Shown here piece by piece: positions 55,709-64,000 of a stretch of DNA of 64,000 bases (its first letter is position 1; each line of letters begins with the position of its first letter). Source of the DNA: Stenogyne calaminthoides (lineage: Eukaryota > Streptophyta > Magnoliopsida > Lamiales > Lamiaceae); NCBI GenBank assembly GCA_037126765.1, contig JBBCBC010000007.1, forward strand, positions 20,779,667 through 20,843,666, given 5' to 3'. The notes beneath the pieces are model-generated. The model made no database searches. It saw only the letters and a program-made list of their open reading frames with translations, and was not told the DNA's origin. The position numbers were made by a program, and so were the translations under genes.

Positions 55709-56233
55709 CATAGTGTGAACTTGATTCACAGGAGTGTTACTTTTAAATGAATTTACAGTTACAAATTTACAATTGAGTTCAATAAATCTTCATTTTTTGA
55801 AAATGATTTATGACATCATTATCACAAATTTGTATAAGGCTTTTTCAATGAAAGCTATCAATCAATCATTTAATAATTGATTACTCATGCTATTAAATAT
55901 ATAAACTGCAATTTAATGAAAATTGACAATTGCAAATTATAACAATTCATAATCTAGTTAGTTGCACCGTCAATTTCATCAAACAACTCAACAGTCTAGT
56001 TAAATGGCCCATCAAATTCATATACATATTAAATGTAAAAAAATATTATAAGCACTACATATTCACTAAATCTAAATATAATCAAATTAACTCAAGAATT
56101 TAAGTCTAACTAAACAAAATTACAATTAGAAATTGAAAAAAAAAAAGCAAGAAACCCAAAATGGCGCGAAAGTGATGGTGAAGAACGGGAGAAGAAATAA
56201 AATCACAAAATTTTGGCTCTGATATTTTTTGAA
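55709..56233. other. AT-rich spacer
   Basis: No coding motif, repeat or RNA gene recognised. Confidence 0.5.
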
Positions 56234-57490
56234 GAGCTACTTGCTCACACCCCAAAATTCACTAAACACACTCCAATTTTATTTAAAAATTAACATGCAT
56301 TACTAATCTCACCCTAATTTATTCCAATTTTACCCATTCTCCTTCAAAAAAAAAAAAAAAGTTTTCTACATGTCCCTCTTGCCACGAACATTCATCTCCT
56401 TTAAAAAGAATATTTAATTCTTTTTTTTTTAATTTATTTTATCTAAAATTAAAAAAAATCTTAAAATTTTATATAAAATCTATAATAAAAGAAAAAAAAA
56501 TTAATATTAAAAATATAATAAAATTTAAATAAATTGAATAAAAATATTAAAAAAACAACTAAACTTTTAAATATATTTAAACTAAAACAATCTGGAAAAA
56601 CTGAATAGAGTCGGTTAAATATTAAGAAAAATAAATGAATCTTCATTAATAATTAAATTTAAAAAATAAAATTCTTTAAAAATATATCAAATAAATTTTA
56701 AAATACCAATTAAATTAAGAAGTTAAGATTTTTAAAAAACTAAATAAAATAAAAGAATATAAGAAAAAAAAACTAAATCTTAAAATATAAATAAAAAAGA
56801 CAAAGTCTAATGTGCAACATGTGCACAGATGTAAGATTCGTGCACTCGCCCCAACCCTACTCATGTACCCACAAAATATGTCTAATATATTCAATTGGTC
56901 AAAGTATTTTTTTAAATGAGTCATTCAGTTGCATGAGTACACGGTGCATCTGGGTGCACAAGAGACCCACTCAATAAAAAATAAAAATCTTAAACAATCA
57001 GTTAAGGCTAAACAAAATTTGAAAAAGATTTTTTTTTTAAAAGACAATCAATTACAATAGTTCCCTAAGATAATCAATTACAATAATTCCTAAATCATCA
57101 AATTAGTTAAAATATTAATTAAAATTTACATCAATTTATCTTTTATTTACTTTTGAATTTTGTTTTTGAATATATTTTTTTAAGAGTTTTGTTTTATATT
57201 TTTTCAGATTTAGTTTTTTTTTAGATTTAGTTTTTTTTTTAAATATTTCAAATTTTTTTTATATTTTCACAAAAATTCAAAATTTTTCCTTGTTTAATTT
57301 TTTATTTTTAAATGACAAAAGATTAATAACTAATTTCAAAGTGAAAAAAACTTAGAGGACTAAAGTTAAAATCAACAAAATTTTAAAAATAAAAAATATT
57401 CCATATTTTTATAGTGCAATTTAATAATTTTATATTTATGTTTAAAATTATGAGGTGTGTTTAGAAAGTTTTGAGGTGTGAGCAGGTGAC
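56234..57490. mobile_element. Mutator-like non-autonomous element, 1257 bp
   Basis: Flanked by the 11-bp repeat TATTTTTTGAA (56223-56233 and 57491-57501). The ends are inverted: left ACTTGCTCACACCCCAAAA and right in reverse complement CACCTGCTCACACCTCAAAA, both followed by CTAAACACAC. The interior is very AT-rich and non-coding and carries a MITE. Confidence 0.7.
56799..56972. mobile_element. MITE of the GTGCACC family, 174 bp, nested
   Basis: Flanked by AATAAAAAA (56790-56798 and 56973-56981). The right end in reverse complement GAGTGGGTCTCTTGTGCACC matches the left end of the copy at 27519. The left end has TCTAATGTGCAACATGTGCAC. The flanking repeat is low-complexity, so it is weaker evidence than in the other copies. 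Confidence 0.6.
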
Positions 57491-57596
57491 TATTTTTTGA
57501 AAGCAAATTGTGATCTAATCAAGCAAGTTAGTGACATACTTGTAATTTGATTGAGTACCAATTTTAATTTTTTTAGAACAAACAAAGCTCAAAAAA

Positions 57597-58328
57597 TTAA
57601 TCAGTTAGCAATATTTGTGATCCAAGGCGGAATCTCACCCCCAACCCAAACTTTGCTAGCTTATGCGCCACAATGTTGTTAGAGCGGGGAGTATTACAAA
57701 TACCCTTCACTGAGGTATTCTTCATCATAAGTCTCACGACATCAATGGTATGTTCTTCAATGCCAAAGAACTCCGCTCTGCTTCTAACAACATGAACTGC
57801 ATCCTGTGAGTCAGTATACACGTGGAATCCTGAAATGTTGTTTTCGAGAAAATAGTCTATTCCCATCTTGATTGCTTCTAGCTCAGCCGCTAAGACCGAG
57901 CCTGGGGGGTTCAATCTCTTGCTACCTGCTGCCATAATACTACCCCCCAGATCGAAAATAGCGAAACCGGACCCGAACTCAAGCTTATCTTCTTTAAAAG
58001 CCGCATCGACATAAACTGCAATGAAAGGGTCATCACTCGTCTGTCCCTCCCATCGAGGCGCCGAGGCAGGAGAGCTGGGGGTGGGCTTGAGTTGCTCACG
58101 GGCAGCTCGAAAGTCCTCCAGAAGCGAGAAACACCAGTCCGCCGAGATTCGGTGTTCTTTTCCTCTGTTCGATTTAATGTGAGTGAAATCACATCGACCT
58201 TTCCATATTCCCCATAGTAGAATGCAGAATTCCTCAAGTTTTGTTTGAGGGTACGTGTGCTCCACTTCATGTAAGATGTCAGCCATGGAATGATATTGGG
58301 AATTAGCCAGGCCCTTGCACCATTCCAA
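57597..58328 (-). pseudogene. LINE C-terminal RNase H domain
   Basis: An intact 243-codon stretch. FIAVYVDAAFK, AAELEAIKMG and VYTDSQDAVH carry the acidic active-site residues, and NNIVAHKLAKFG ends the domain (RVT_3 family). It removes the RNA strand after reverse transcription. Part of the larger broken ORF2. Confidence 0.8.
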
Positions 58329-58334
58329 GTGTTT

Positions 58335-58640
58335 CTAGTTGTGTTTGACCATCCTGCAGTATATGAGGGCGTGTTTGGTATCCGCCCAGTAGAACCCGCA
58401 AGAAGAGCACCATGGGTTACAGGGAATATGGTGCATCCTCAAATTTGCCTCAGTAGCTACAATATCCAGATAGGCTTTCCAAATGAAAATTTTAACCTTA
58501 GGAAGGAGACGGAGGCCCCACAACTTGGACCACCATTTGGCAGTCGGTTCGTGGGAAGACGGCCCAGTGCTCCTATTGTCATTTGGGTTAGCTTGCTTGT
58601 CCTTCCAGTAGCCTGATTTAACTGTGTAGGCTCATTTCTT
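58335..58640 (-). pseudogene. LINE zinc-binding region
   Basis: LLPKVKIFIWKAYLDIVATE with CSSCGFYWADTKHALIYC, the zf-RVT pattern of plant LINE ORF2. In another frame than its neighbours. Confidence 0.7.
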
Positions 58641-58768
58641 CTCGAATTTCCAGTAGCGGGCATCACTCCTGTGGCCATTGGCTATAGGTATCCTCTTAAT
58701 GGCCTCAACCTCATAAGGCAAGAAGAGTTCATCTAATTTGGGGACATCCCAATGTTTCGAGGGAAGGA

Positions 58769-60346
58769 TCAACTCCTTGACAAGTACGCTGCTCTCGTAT
58801 GCAACTGCAGAGGTAATCTTGCCCTGCTCCAGGGAAGGGATCCAGGCGTCTGTTCGTGCATGGGTCGAGGTGCCATCCCAATCTTCCAAAGAAGGCCGAC
58901 TTGGAGGGTGTCTCGACTCCAGCATATAGATCTCCAGATGTAAGACGGATTAGATCCAATCCCGGCCTTCATAATATCCATGTGTTTGAAATATATTGCC
59001 TTGAAAACCTTAGCCACCAGGGAGTTTGGGTATGCAATCATCCTCCAGATCTGCTTAGCTAGGAGAGCTTTGTTGAAGTTAACCATCTCACGAAAACTGA
59101 GGCCTCCCTCTTTCTTAGGAGTAGTAAGGAACTCCCAACTCTTCCAATGAACTTTTTTCTCATTCGGTTTGGCTCCCCACCAGAATTTAGCACACATACT
59201 CTCAATCTCATTGCAAATGGATGTTGGGATCCGGAAGCAGGACATCGCATAAGTAGGGATAGCTTGAATGACTACTTTGATGAGGACCTCCCTACCACCA
59301 TCCGAGAAGAATCTATTTTTCCATCCATCTATCCTTTTGGCCACTCGGTCTCTAAGATAACCAAATTGTAGTCTCTTACCCCTCGTAGTGAAGGTGGGGA
59401 GAACCAGATAGACCTCATGTCCTTGACAAACATGGAGTTGGAGTTGATCTTTAATGGCCTGGATATTGCCCGTCGGGGTGTTGCAGCTGAATGTGATAAC
59501 TGATTTGTCGTAATTCAACCTCTGCCCAGAGGCTTTCTCATACAGAGATATGCATTTTTTCAAGTTCTCACAGTCATTTGGGGTGGCTTTGATGAAGATG
59601 AGGTTATCGTCTACAAAGAAGAGGTGAGTGATCATCGGAATTCCCCTCGCGATTCGGATCCCTTGGATTTTTCCTTCATTTGCATAGGCATTAATACTCG
59701 AAGAAAACCCCTGAGAGCAGATCACGAATAGGTATGAGGAGAGGGGGTCGCCCTGCCGAAGATCCCTTGAGGGGAGTACCTGTCCAAAAATGCTATCATT
59801 AGTCTTAAAAGAGTACGAAACCGAAGAGACGCATCTCATAATAAGATTGATCCAGCTATCTGTAAAACCCATTTTCTTCATGACTGTTTCGAGGTAGCTC
59901 CATTCCACTCTGTCGTAGGCCTTGCTCATGTCGAGCTTCAAGGCTGCATAGCCTGAATTGCTCTTTATGTTACGTAGCCAGTGCATGCACTCGTAACCAA
60001 TAAATATGTTGTCCGTTATGAGTCTTCCTGGGATGAATGCACTTTGGCTCGGATCGATGATATGGCCCAGTCTCCCTCTAAATCTATTGGTGATCGCCCT
60101 GGCTACAATCTTGTAGCTCACATTGCAGAGGCTGATGGGGCGGTAGTCCTTCATGGATTCCGGTTCATTGGCTTTTGGGATGAGGGTGATAACCGTAGAA
60201 TTCCAATCACTCATGCTTTCCCCTTCATTAAGAATTTTGAGGATTTTAAGGGAGAGCTCATTCCCGATGGTGTCCCAAGCTTCTTGGAAGAAATGAGCGT
60301 TAAAGCCATCAGGTCCATGAGCTTTAGAAGGGTGCATGTCAAACAA
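58769..60346 (-). pseudogene. LINE reverse transcriptase
   Basis: An open frame of 525 codons. SKAHGPDGFNAHFFQEAW, ALKLDMSKAYDRVEW, LRQGDPLSSYLF and FFVDDNLIF are the RVT_1 motifs in order; the DD pair is present, in the form FVDD instead of FADD. The last about 60 codons leave the family through a frame shift. The enzyme primes on nicked genomic DNA. The domain is the best preserved part of this LINE. Confidence 0.85.
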
Positions 60347-60990
60347 CGCTTTTCGAACTTCTTCCTTGGTAAAGGGGCTGAGAGAATGGCATTCATCTCC
60401 TGATTCACTGTGTGGTCTATGTGCTGGGTGGTATTCTCAATCATCGCTTCCGTGGGGTTCTGGGAAGAGAAAAGAGTATAGTAGTAATCAGTAATAATAT
60501 TCTCGATGTCCTTTTGCTCGGTGCATGGTTGACCTGTATTATACAATAGCTTTTCGATGCTGTTCTTGGAGCGGCGCTCAAAGGCCGATTTATGGAAAAA
60601 AGAGGTGTTCCTGTCTCCATGTGCCAACCGATTGTTACGAGATCTCTGGTGCCAGTGTATCTCCTCTTGGGACAGGAGTTTTTCAAGGTCCTTCGCTAAG
60701 GTACGGATTGCCAGGTAATCACGTCCTGGGTTCTCCGTATTCAACTTTTGATTCAAGGCCTATCTTTTTCTATCAATGTTTTTCTTCAAGTTACTGATCC
60801 TGTTGCGTGCCCAATCAGCGAGGTCCGAGCCGGTTTGACGAAGTCTCTCGTGGAGGGGGCTGTTGATATTATGGGACTTCCAGCTATTCTTCAAAGTATC
60901 CCTGTAGCTTGGTTCAAGAAGCCATTTGCTTTTGAACAAAAACCTGGTGTTGCGACCTCTTTTTCTGATGGGCGGGTTGTTTTTGGAATG
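60211..60990 (-). pseudogene. LINE ORF2 linker between endonuclease and RT
   Basis: 60211-60756 reads SQEEIHWHQRSRNNRLAHGD and RNTSFFHKSAFERRSKNSIE, the usual plant LINE segment before the RT. The part from 61010 to 60760 holds the SDHRP end of the endonuclease in another frame. Confidence 0.7.
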
Positions 60991-61061
60991 AAGAATAATC
61001 GGTCTGTGATCTGAGCCGTAGAAGTCTAAGTTTTGGGCTCAAAAGAGGGTCTTGAGGTGAT

Positions 61062-61710
61062 TCATTCAATGTTGGCCACAAATCTGTCCAGTCTTTCAAG
61101 TATATTCTCATCATTCTGTCTTTTGTTGTCCCGAGTAAATTTAGGCCCCTTATTATCAAGGTCATGTAAATATGTCTCATGAAGGGCCTTACGGAATTCA
61201 TGCATGGGGGAGTGGGCCCTGATGCAGCCCCCTCTCTTTTCAAACTCGTAGCAAATTTCAATGAAGTCTCCTCCGACTATCCAGCTTAATTGTTTATTAT
61301 CATGAGACTGGTGGATTCTTCTCAGTAGATCCCAGGACGTACTTCTAAGGGATTGGATGGGGTTGCCATAGAATCCCGTGAAGTATCCAGATGTGTTATC
61401 TGCAATTAAGGCAATATCAATATGGTTCGAAGAGTAAGACAACAAAGAAACATTTATTGAAGATTTCCAAAACAAGATAAGACCGCCAATGCGGCCACAA
61501 GCATAAATGCAAAAACTTCCAGCAAACTTAAGTAAGTAACTCCAATTCTTAATAAAAGACTTAGATATCGTAGATTCGGAAATGAAAAGCAAATCGGGGG
61601 AGTGGTGCGCGACAAGCCGCTGAAGATTTTGGAAGGCATGAGCCCCCCCGAGTCCTCGTGCATTCCAACATAGGTAGATTATGGTGATCGGCGGTGCTGG
61701 GCCTCGCCAG
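61062..61710 (-). pseudogene. LINE apurinic-type endonuclease
   Basis: IYLCWNARGLGG, LLFISES, FTGFYGNP, WIVGGDFIEI and LERLDRFVAN follow the exo/endo/phosphatase family order. The conserved Asn of GDFNE is Ile here, which should impair nicking. The first codons (before PPIT) come from flanking DNA. Confidence 0.75.
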
Positions 61711-62228
61711 TTATAACACCCCATTTCCAGAATGAGGCCCTTTGCGACTTAAACACTCTAGATCCGGTTTGCCACTTTAGTGAACGTAAAATTTGAGCCT
61801 AAAAATTTCTTTTAAAATAAAACAATAAAGCTTAGACTAACATTTTTGCAACGGAAAGTAAAGTAAGATTGAAAATCAGTAGGATTAAAGCGCGAAGAGT
61901 CGTTTAATACATACCTCGAGAAATAAGGTAGAATTATCAATTTGACAATCTTTTAAAGATACATAAACAACTTAACCCTTGTAAAGTAGTTTAACAATTT
62001 CGAAAGATAAAATGACTTAATTTAAAAGATTCATCACATTATTAACAGTAACAACTTCATAAGTATGGGAATTCCGTGTCTACAGCAAACTCCGGCCCCT
62101 CTCGATCATAACCTGAAAACATAAAACTGTAGGGGTGTGAGATAAAAATCTCAGTGGAATGGCCTGTACGCTGCTACACAGATTAGCAGTATCCTAGCAT
62201 CAATTTTACCATATACATATACATATTG
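61711..62228. other. Unassigned sequence left of the tandem repeat
   Basis: No open frame or recognised motif. The phrase GTAGGGGTGTGAGATAAAAA near 62130 and the CTGCTACACAG word look like retroelement non-coding sequence, but no ends were found. Confidence 0.3.
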
Positions 62229-62468
62229 TATGCACGAGTTGTTCATGCCCATATGTATTCATACGACTATTATGTCGTAGGTACACACGAGTTTCTCATG
62301 CCCATACCCTTAGGTACGCATGAGTTTCTCATGCCCATACCCTTAAGTACGCACGAGTTTCTCATGCCCATACCATATTCATATCGACTATTATGTCGTA
62401 GGTACGCACGAGTTTCTGATGTCCATACCCTTAGGTACGCACGAGTTTTTGATGCCCATACCATATTC
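62229..62468 (+). repeat. Tandem repeat of an about 33-bp unit with higher-order pattern
   Basis: GGTACGCACGAGTTTCTCAT followed by GCCCATACCCTTA repeats six times with changes. A longer spacer (CATATTCAT…CGACTATTATGTCGTA) interrupts it twice, giving a higher-order arrangement of about 120-140 bp. Confidence 0.75.
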
Positions 62469-62569
62469 ATGTCGACACAGTGGTCGTAGTATCATAGCGA
62501 CTTACTAATACCGCAGAGGGCTTTAATTTCGTAAAAGTTTGCATAAAGATAACCATAGAATACACTAAC

Positions 62570-64000
62570 TGTAGGTCCCAATTTTTGGAAAACCCATGTG
62601 CGCGAAAGACTTGTGTAATGCATATAAAAATAGGGGTGAGGGCAGAGTGATTCAAATTTTTCGCTTTTAAGAACATGTGTGTTGTGTTTTGCTTATAATC
62701 AAATGCATATGGCCAGTAAGAACATAAAGCAGTAAAGAACACACGATTTTATAGTGGTTCGGACGAAACCCATTCTACATCCACTCTTCCCTTAATACAG
62801 GGGCACCTACTTAATCGACTTAACCGACGGGACTTATCTCCCTCACGGGATTGCCTACCCTCCCTTTCGGGATTGCTAGATGTTTACCGAGTTCACACTC
62901 AAATGGGATTTATCTCCCTCACGGGATTGCCTACCCTCCCTTTTGGGATTGCTATATGTTTACCGAGTTCAAACTCAACCGATCCCAGAAATCAAAAACT
63001 AGAATCCCTAGTCTGAAATCTTGCGGTAACAAACTTAACCTAACTTTTGGGTTTGGGTAAAGATTTGTTTGGTTTCCAACTAGGTTGAGATTTTCCCGTA
63101 CAATTGTTTAGCCTCAATACTAAGGATGGGAAAATCTCGCTAAGCTTAGGATATTACATTTGTGCTTAGATCTAGGGTAGAACACTCTTGAATATATGCG
63201 TGTATTTCTTGCTCTGTGTTCTATGGTGGGAATGCTTGAGTATATGTCTTCTTAGCTCTGTAGCATCATTTGCCACATTCTCCACACTTCCACACTTAAT
63301 AATGAAGGAAGAACTTGTATTTATAGTGTGGATTTGAATGTTACCGTTGGAGAGAATCACATTCAAATCCATACTATTCTGTAGCTTTTTACAGCTTTTT
63401 CAGGCTTGTCGTCTTCCTCTCATTGGTCCACGTCAGCTGAATCTAACGACTATATTCTCCAGTTTCTTCTGAGTCTCAGGATCTTCAGTTCTATCTGAGC
63501 CTTGAGTTATTTGAGCCTTTCCGAGCCTTGAGTTATCGAGCCTTGAGGTTTCTTGATTGATTCGCCAAACTTCTCTTGGCCGGACCTTATGCGATCGGGT
63601 ATCTTGACACTTTCGGGCTTCTGCGAGTTCGGCTCTTCTAAATTCAAACATCGACCCTCGGGTCACATTATTTCAAAGCTATCGATTTCTTCTTTGCGAT
63701 CCGATCGATCGATCATTTCGATCGGATCAACAAATCTTCAAGTCACCATCTTAGGATAGCATCAGGTCAGTACATCAGGTTAGTATATCAGTTTATCATA
63801 TCTGATCTCGATCACGTCTGATCTTGATCAGTCTCATCTGCTCATCTTCTGATCTGCAACCTTCTCTTCTGATTTGCTGGCTTTAGCTTTTCTTCACATC
63901 GATTTGCCTGACTCATCGATTAACTCTGGAACTCATCTTCCTCATCGATCTCGTCGGTCTAATCTCTATGACCTCGTCTAATCTCGATCATCTTCTTCTG
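62570..64000 (-). mobile_element. LTR of a Sirevirus-like copia element, cut by the window end
   Basis: Begins TGTAGGTCCC on the plus strand, the same terminus as in the Sirevirus LTRs, and is collinear in inverse orientation with the solo LTR at 19606-21206 (TATA box TATAAATA in minus sense at 63318-63325). No PBS lies beside its left edge, so the rest of the element, if any, is to the right, or this is another solo LTR. Confidence 0.7.
62829..62980 (+). repeat. 76-bp tandem duplication within the LTR
   Basis: GGGA(C/T)TTATCTCCCTCACG through TGTTTACCGAGTTCA occurs twice in a row (from 62829 and from 62905). The solo LTR has this unit once. Confidence 0.75.

Larger units (their letters stand above)
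57568..61710 (-). mobile_element. L1-like LINE with RNase H domain, 5'-truncated and decayed
   Basis: Minus-strand ORF2 blocks in order: endonuclease (61710-61062), linker (60990-60211), reverse transcriptase (60346-58960), zinc-binding region (58640-58335) and RNase H (58328-57597), then a short 3'UTR and a short A run (57568-57574). No ORF1 is present. The sequence joins unrelated DNA just upstream of the endonuclease start, so it is 5'-truncated. A target duplication was not found. Confidence 0.85.

Noticed and set aside
55709..56233. A gene or RNA in the AT-rich spacer after CACTA copy 2
   Set aside because: No open frame, motif or structure beyond what AT-rich sequence gives by chance.
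62229..62468. CRISPR-like array
   Set aside because: Repeats are contiguous and degenerate, not separated by unique spacers; plant nuclear context.

Overview
The window is plant nuclear DNA, very probably from a eudicot. It is AT-rich and intron-bearing, and its only intact host gene is a major latex protein (MLP / Bet v 1 family) gene. The rest is nested transposable elements: Ty1/copia elements of the large Sirevirus type, a non-autonomous gypsy-type element, CACTA elements, an L1-like LINE with an RNase H domain, tRNA-derived SINEs and many MITEs. Species cannot be told from the sequence alone. No prokaryotic, organellar or CRISPR features were seen.

Region by region. 1-19544: a gypsy-type element without pol genes (internal region 49-4156 rich in tandem repeats). 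Its 3' LTR (4157-4417 and 19047-19544) is split by a 14.6 kb minus-strand Sirevirus (element 1, 4418-19046, target duplication GTCTC). 19545-21998: remnant of an older minus-strand copia polyprotein that hosts both the gypsy-type element and a solo LTR (19606-21206, target duplication CTATT). 22284-23416: Mutator-like non-autonomous element with a SINE-like insert. 23867-26710: intact two-exon MLP gene on the minus strand, its intron swollen by a LINE tail and MITEs. 26831-28217: MITEs, a broken MLP duplicate and a SINE. 28240-31578: a Pack-MULE-like element and several MITEs. 31579-49595: a 5'-truncated CACTA element split by Sirevirus element 2 (34169-48819, target duplication GCTTC). 49596-51231: spacer with an EF-hand exon fragment. 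51232-55708: a second CACTA element with both ends and its CAT duplication. This copy also preserves the empty site of Sirevirus element 2. 56234-57490: another Mutator-like element containing a MITE. 57568-61710: decayed LINE. 61711-64000: unassigned sequence, a tandem repeat, and an LTR that runs off the window.

How things fit together. The two Sireviruses are collinear: LTR, PBS, gag with zinc knuckle, protease-integrase-RT-RNase H, then about 5.5 kb of extra sequence before the 3' LTR. That extra part holds a long coiled-coil-rich open region. In both copies it is preceded by what looks like a small plant promoter with a TATA-like box, a leader and a 5'UTR intron ending right at the ATG. 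Element 1 and parts of element 2 also show a peculiar pattern in which CAG and CTG words are replaced by CG-containing words. This breaks frames and may be a consensus-sequence artefact at CHG-methylated sites. These two observations, and the independent insertion of a MITE and a SINE at the same promoter position of the two MLP paralogues, are the most worthwhile leads.
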